Below, in pieces: positions 60,801 to 64,000 of a stretch of DNA of 64,000 bases. Made by a program: the position numbers and the translations under genes. The notes beneath the pieces were generated by a model. The model saw only the letters and a program-made list of their open reading frames with translations. It did no database searches and was not told the DNA's origin. Source of the stretch: Scenedesmus sp. ARA3 (taxonomy: Eukaryota > Chlorophyta > Chlorophyceae > Sphaeropleales > Scenedesmaceae). Every line of letters begins with the position of its first letter. Positions within the stretch are counted from its first letter, which is position 1. The stretch lies in contig RWJK01001731.1 of the NCBI GenBank assembly GCA_004335835.1, positions 426 to 64,425 of the forward strand. The letters are read 5' to 3'.

Positions 60801-63800
60801 TGCACCACTGCAACAACATCAGCATGCCACCACATGTGTGCAGCAGCATGCTGGCCGACCCTGTCTGTCATACTTACCTGTACATTTACTGTCTCTCCGA
60901 TGCATATCTCGCTGACAAGGGCGCCCTTGCTTTCGCCGCCCAGCAGCATGATTCGCTGATCCAGAGCTACTGCTGCATGGCTGGCACGCGCGGTGACGGG
61001 CTTGGCTGATTCATCAGCCACCTCCCCAGGCGCAGCTGTGTGCCTGCATGTCAGTGCAACACAGGAGGACATAATGGACAGCACAAAAGGCTCACGCATA
61101 CACACACACCAGCAAGAATGCTGTACTGCTGCGCATGGATTGGCAGGGCATAAGACAGCTGGCCACAGCATGGTGGCTGGCAGCAATAGCTCACACACCG
61201 CAAGGCCACCCGCCTCTGCCAGTTCCTGGCCTCACCTGACGTACGGTGTGTGGCTCTTGGGGCAACCCCAGGCCCAGCTGCCATTTGGCATCTTCTTTAG
61301 CAAGAACGCATCTGCAAGCTCGCTGCCATCTGCCAAGCTGGTGCCACCAAACACCACAGCTTGGCCATCAATCACGACAGCGCTGTGCTGCTGCCTGTCT
61401 GCAGGTGCGGTGCCAGATGGAGCAACGCTGCTCCAGCGCCACTCCCCAATGCCAGGGGTGCAAATGCTGACGCCTGACTTGTCACCGCCATACAGCACCA
61501 GCTCACCCTCCACTGAAGACAGCGTAGCACCCTGAAGCAGACAGAAGCACAAACAGCAGGCACAGCATGTGCAACAAGAATGTTAGTGCCAAGCTCATGC
61601 GCTGGTGAACTGTGCTGGTACTGCAACTGCCACGGATGTTGCGCACTTGAGCTCAAACTGCAGCATGGATAAAGATAATATGCTGCCTGCCATGCTTTGC
61701 AAAAGCGTAAAGCGACGGCTGCCACCTCCGCCACTCACCGCGCGCTTGGCAGGCATTGCTCCCAGCACTCTGTGTTTGACCCAGGGGTCTGCTGCCTCCA
61801 CCTTGAAGGGACTGCCGCGAATTGACACTGCTTCGCTGCCGCCTAGGTCAGCATGGCTTACATGCACCAGGTACACGCCTGGCTGCGGCACACTGTATGT
61901 GACCTCGTACCGGCCATCCTGCAAGTCAACAATGACAGCATCGCCCTGCAGGCCGCCATCAGCTGGCACCACACGCACAGCGAAGTGGTCGCCGCCACTG
62001 GTTCGGCGCTCGTTGAGGGTGTCACGCGCCTGGATGAGGAATGGCACGCCAACGCCAAATACGACGTTGGGCAGCACGCCTGGGCCAAATGCTGTGCAGT
62101 TGCGCGCTGCTGTGTTGGCGAAGTAGCTGTAGCTGAGCTTGTTGACGGTCCAGCCCTCGCCGTTGATGCTGACCTTGACGTCCACGGCAGTGGCTCCGAA
62201 CTGCTCGTAGTTGGCTGTCTTGCACTTGATGGTCTCGTTGTCCACATACTCTGCGTCCACCAGCAGCTGCGTCCTCTCTGTGTTGCCAAAGCGCACCTGC
62301 ACCTTGCCAGGCTTGAACCGCAGGCCCTTGATGATCATCTCTGTCTCACCGTACACAGGCCCAGCCTGAGGGCTGATGCCTGCAACAGCAGCAGCAGGGA
62401 CAGGGGCATATTGAGCAGTGACGTGCCAGATGCCGCTGTTGTCCTGAAAGCTCAACAACCATTCCTGCAGGAATACTTTCACCTAGCACACGGTCTGCTT
62501 TGCCCAAACAGGACTGAATTCTGAAGATCAGTTGCATTGCTGTTCTTGCATTGTGGCTTACTTGTGCAGGCGTACGGCGGGCCAATGATGGCAGACACGT
62601 TGAGCTTGACTAGGTCCCCCAGCCAGCGGCTAGCCCAGCCACCAAAAATAAGCAGGCTGCTGCTCTTGGGGTCATACACCCAGGCTGTGTCCTCTCTGCA
62701 GCATGGAGTGTATGGCAGAGAGCAGGAAGGTGGCCAGCAGAGGTGTAAGGTGCGACAAACCTGCCCGTGCAGAGGCAGTGACATGCACGCTGCGCACAGG
62801 TGAGCATAGTAGCTGACCGCATAATACAAGGGGACCAGCACAGATGTGCTTGGCAGCAAGGTCAAAAACCTTGCTGGAGACGTGCCACACTCAATTCAAA
62901 TGCTGCAGCTCACCTGCCGCAGGGTGCTTTGCCGCCCTCCACTGGCGGCGTGCTCCAAACCTGGCTGCCGCAGTCCATCACCTCAACGGTGTTCATGTAC
63001 TGCATCATGCCTTTCTTGCCACCAAAGCTGAAGACCTTGTGATAGGGCACGCTCTCAATGTCGTCGCACACGTTGTTGCACACTTCAAAAGGCAGCAGTG
63101 GCGCGCCCTCCGTCTGCCAGGTCATGCTGGCAAGGTCCAGCACGTAGCTGTCATGCAGCATTGCTGACAGATCACGCCCACCCATGATCAGCAGCTTGTC
63201 AAAGGTGTCACTGTTGGGTGTCACTGGGTAGATGAATGCTGTGTGGTCAAACCGAGGGCTGGGGGCAGTGCCTTGAAGCTGCTCTGTAAGGTTCTCCCAC
63301 TTGAAGTCCATGGCACAGCTGCTGCTGGCATTGCTGCTGTCCTCAGTGCTGCTGCTGCTGCTGCTGCCACGGCTGAGCACCCACAGGTCATTGAAGACCT
63401 GGCCTGCTCCGCCATAGCCACCAAAAAGGAAGACCTTGGAGCCAAACTTGGTGGCCGTGAGGTGGGCACGCGGCTCAGGGCAGGGCCCCTCAAACTGTAG
63501 CTGGCTCCATTCCTTGTCTTCTAGCGAAAACACCCAGGCATCGTTGTAGCGTGTACGTTTGTCCAGGCCGCCAAACACTAGCAGGTGCTTCTCATCCAAC
63601 TGCGCACATGGAGTTTGGGTGTAGTTGCAGGAACAGCATTGTGCTGTCAGTGGCGCATGTGTTGGTGTTGCTGCGCTGCGATTAGTGAACCGCCATCAAA
63701 GCAACCTGCTGATGGCCGCTGATACAAACCACGTTGCAATACATTTCGCTGCTGCTTGTGCGTGACGCTTCAGGCAGGCATGGACACAACTATAATTGCT

Positions 63801-64000
63801 GCATCCGACACCCACCGCTACTGCGCAGTGCCGTGCCCTGGGGGGCGGCACACTACCGTTGGTGGTTATCTGCTTCCACTTGTACTCTTCTGATGAGCTT
63901 GTATCAAGCTCAAACAGGTCATTGAAGGTTTGAGCCTTGCCTGCAACAGCAGCAGGTGGGCATTGGTTTCCTCAATCGCAAGCAGCAGTACCATGACGCT
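38609..64000 (-). CDS. ODA11: Outer-arm dynein heavy chain, alpha type, 5' end outside window
   Basis: A long series of short exons reads on the minus strand from the window edge to TGA at 38609-38611. Order: kelch repeats, IPT and filamin modules, second kelch block, tail and linker, AAA1-AAA4, antiparallel coiled-coil stalk, AAA5-AAA6 and C-terminal domain ([15 protein letters not shown]). AAA1 has Walker [11 protein letters not shown] and Walker [14 protein letters not shown]3 has [11 protein letters not shown]4 has [10 protein letters not shown]. Kelch plus IPT/filamin modules in the tail distinguish the alpha heavy chain (ODA11 of Chlamydomonas) from beta and gamma. It is the ATP-driven motor that slides axonemal doublets. 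The start codon and first exons lie beyond 64000. Not every exon boundary was checked. The symbol is by analogy with Chlamydomonas. Confidence 0.9.
46040..48170 (-). other. Dynein stalk and microtubule-binding domain
   Basis: Coiled coil 1 starts after [20 protein letters not shown] and continues through [20 protein letters not shown] and [20 protein letters not shown]. The microtubule-binding tip includes [20 protein letters not shown], then [12 protein letters not shown] and [20 protein letters not shown]. Coiled coil 2 is [20 protein letters not shown] to [20 protein letters not shown]. The layout and length fit axonemal dyneins. Confidence 0.9.
48800..55529 (-). other. Dynein motor: AAA1 to AAA4
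   Basis: The AAA1 P-loop lies at 55196-55222 and its Walker B exon near 54790-54916. The AAA2 P-loop ([14 protein letters not shown]) lies near 53534-53573, with Arg in place of the usual Lys. AAA3 has a P-loop [10 protein letters not shown] near 51290-51320 and Walker B FVDDLNMP near 50930-50960. The AAA4 P-loop [13 protein letters not shown] lies near 49268-49318. All are on short exons split by introns of about 80-300 bp. Confidence 0.9.
55530..60095 (-). other. Dynein tail helical region and linker (DHC_N2)
   Basis: Exons of helical sequence: [60 protein letters not shown] and [16 protein letters not shown]. Then come the linker signatures [38 protein letters not shown] and [20 protein letters not shown], the last leading into AAA1. 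The W-AYLESLF and [15 protein letters not shown] motifs are nearly invariant in dynein heavy chains. Confidence 0.9.
60304..61532 (-). other. Dynein tail: second kelch block
   Basis: Exons 61532-61236, 61035-60878 and 60691-60304 contain [65 protein letters not shown] and [20 protein letters not shown]. These are kelch blades closing a propeller after the IPT/filamin insertion. Confidence 0.85.
61739..62379 (-). other. Dynein tail: IPT and filamin-like modules
   Basis: One 641-nt exon. The IPT/TIG unit starts [20 protein letters not shown] and runs through [12 protein letters not shown] and SYSYFAN. A filamin-type immunoglobulin unit follows ([20 protein letters not shown], then [20 protein letters not shown]). 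This pairing inside the kelch region is a hallmark of the alpha outer-arm heavy chain. Confidence 0.9.
62562..63940 (-). other. Dynein tail: first kelch block
   Basis: Three exons, 63940-63816, 63599-62914 and 62695-62562, carry kelch motifs: [60 protein letters not shown] and [19 protein letters not shown]. FxGG followed by N/D-x-x-W/Y is the kelch blade signature. A Ser-run insertion (SSSSSS) interrupts one blade loop. More blades probably lie beyond 64000. Confidence 0.9.

Overview
The window is nuclear DNA of a green alga, most likely a chlorophycean (Chlamydomonas/Scenedesmus-like). The evidence is intron-dense genes with GT-AG introns, pervasive CTG/CAG triplets, TGTAA-type poly(A) signals, TTTAGGG-type telomere-like repeats, a nuclear gene for a plastid ribosomal protein, and cilia genes. 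TAA, TAG and TGA are all used as stops. Exon structures were worked out by hand from splice sites and reading-frame continuity. The phases close for ten of the twelve loci: the gap-broken gene cannot be closed, and one junction of the EF-hand gene is provisional. Only part of the dynein exon series was mapped.

Layout: 1-540 holds a fragment of a non-LTR retrotransposon, a short telomere-like array and a 148-bp near-perfect palindrome. 1089-2293 (+) encodes plastid ribosomal protein bL34. 3982-5431 (-) encodes mitochondrial inner membrane protease subunit 2. 5859-8534 (+) encodes an EF-hand protein that is probably ciliary. 10289-10570 (-) encodes a small secreted Cys-rich protein. 11494-11687 (+) is an unknown gene cut by a 50-N assembly gap. 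13119-16006 (-) encodes an MTP1-type zinc transporter with a very long His-rich loop. 16562-20555 (-) encodes augmin subunit 6 (HAUS6/AUG6), followed by a decayed copy of its own 3' end. 21957-28865 (+) encodes a secreted protein with two tandem pectate-lyase-like beta-helix domains. 30272-33585 (-) encodes the ESCRT regulator VTA1/LIP5 with an unusual internal insertion. 33930-35821 (+) encodes the histone N-terminal acetyltransferase NAA40 (NatD). 36357-38179 (+) encodes an F-box protein with ankyrin-like repeats. 38609-64000 (-, 5' end outside the window) encodes an outer-arm dynein heavy chain of the alpha type, with kelch and IPT/filamin modules in its tail.

These are ordinary eukaryotic neighbours and not an operon. 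Several gene pairs are divergent (IMP2/EF-hand, AUG6/beta-helix protein, VTA1/NAA40). The microtubule theme (alpha dynein, a probable axonemal EF-hand protein, augmin) suggests a lineage that keeps or recently had motile cells. No prokaryotic-type system, CRISPR array, rRNA or convincing tRNA was seen. The oddest items are the palindrome beside telomere-like repeats, the double SH3/Tudor-like insertion in VTA1, the two-domain beta-helix protein, the AUG6 tail duplication and the Arg-for-Lys change in the dynein AAA2 P-loop.
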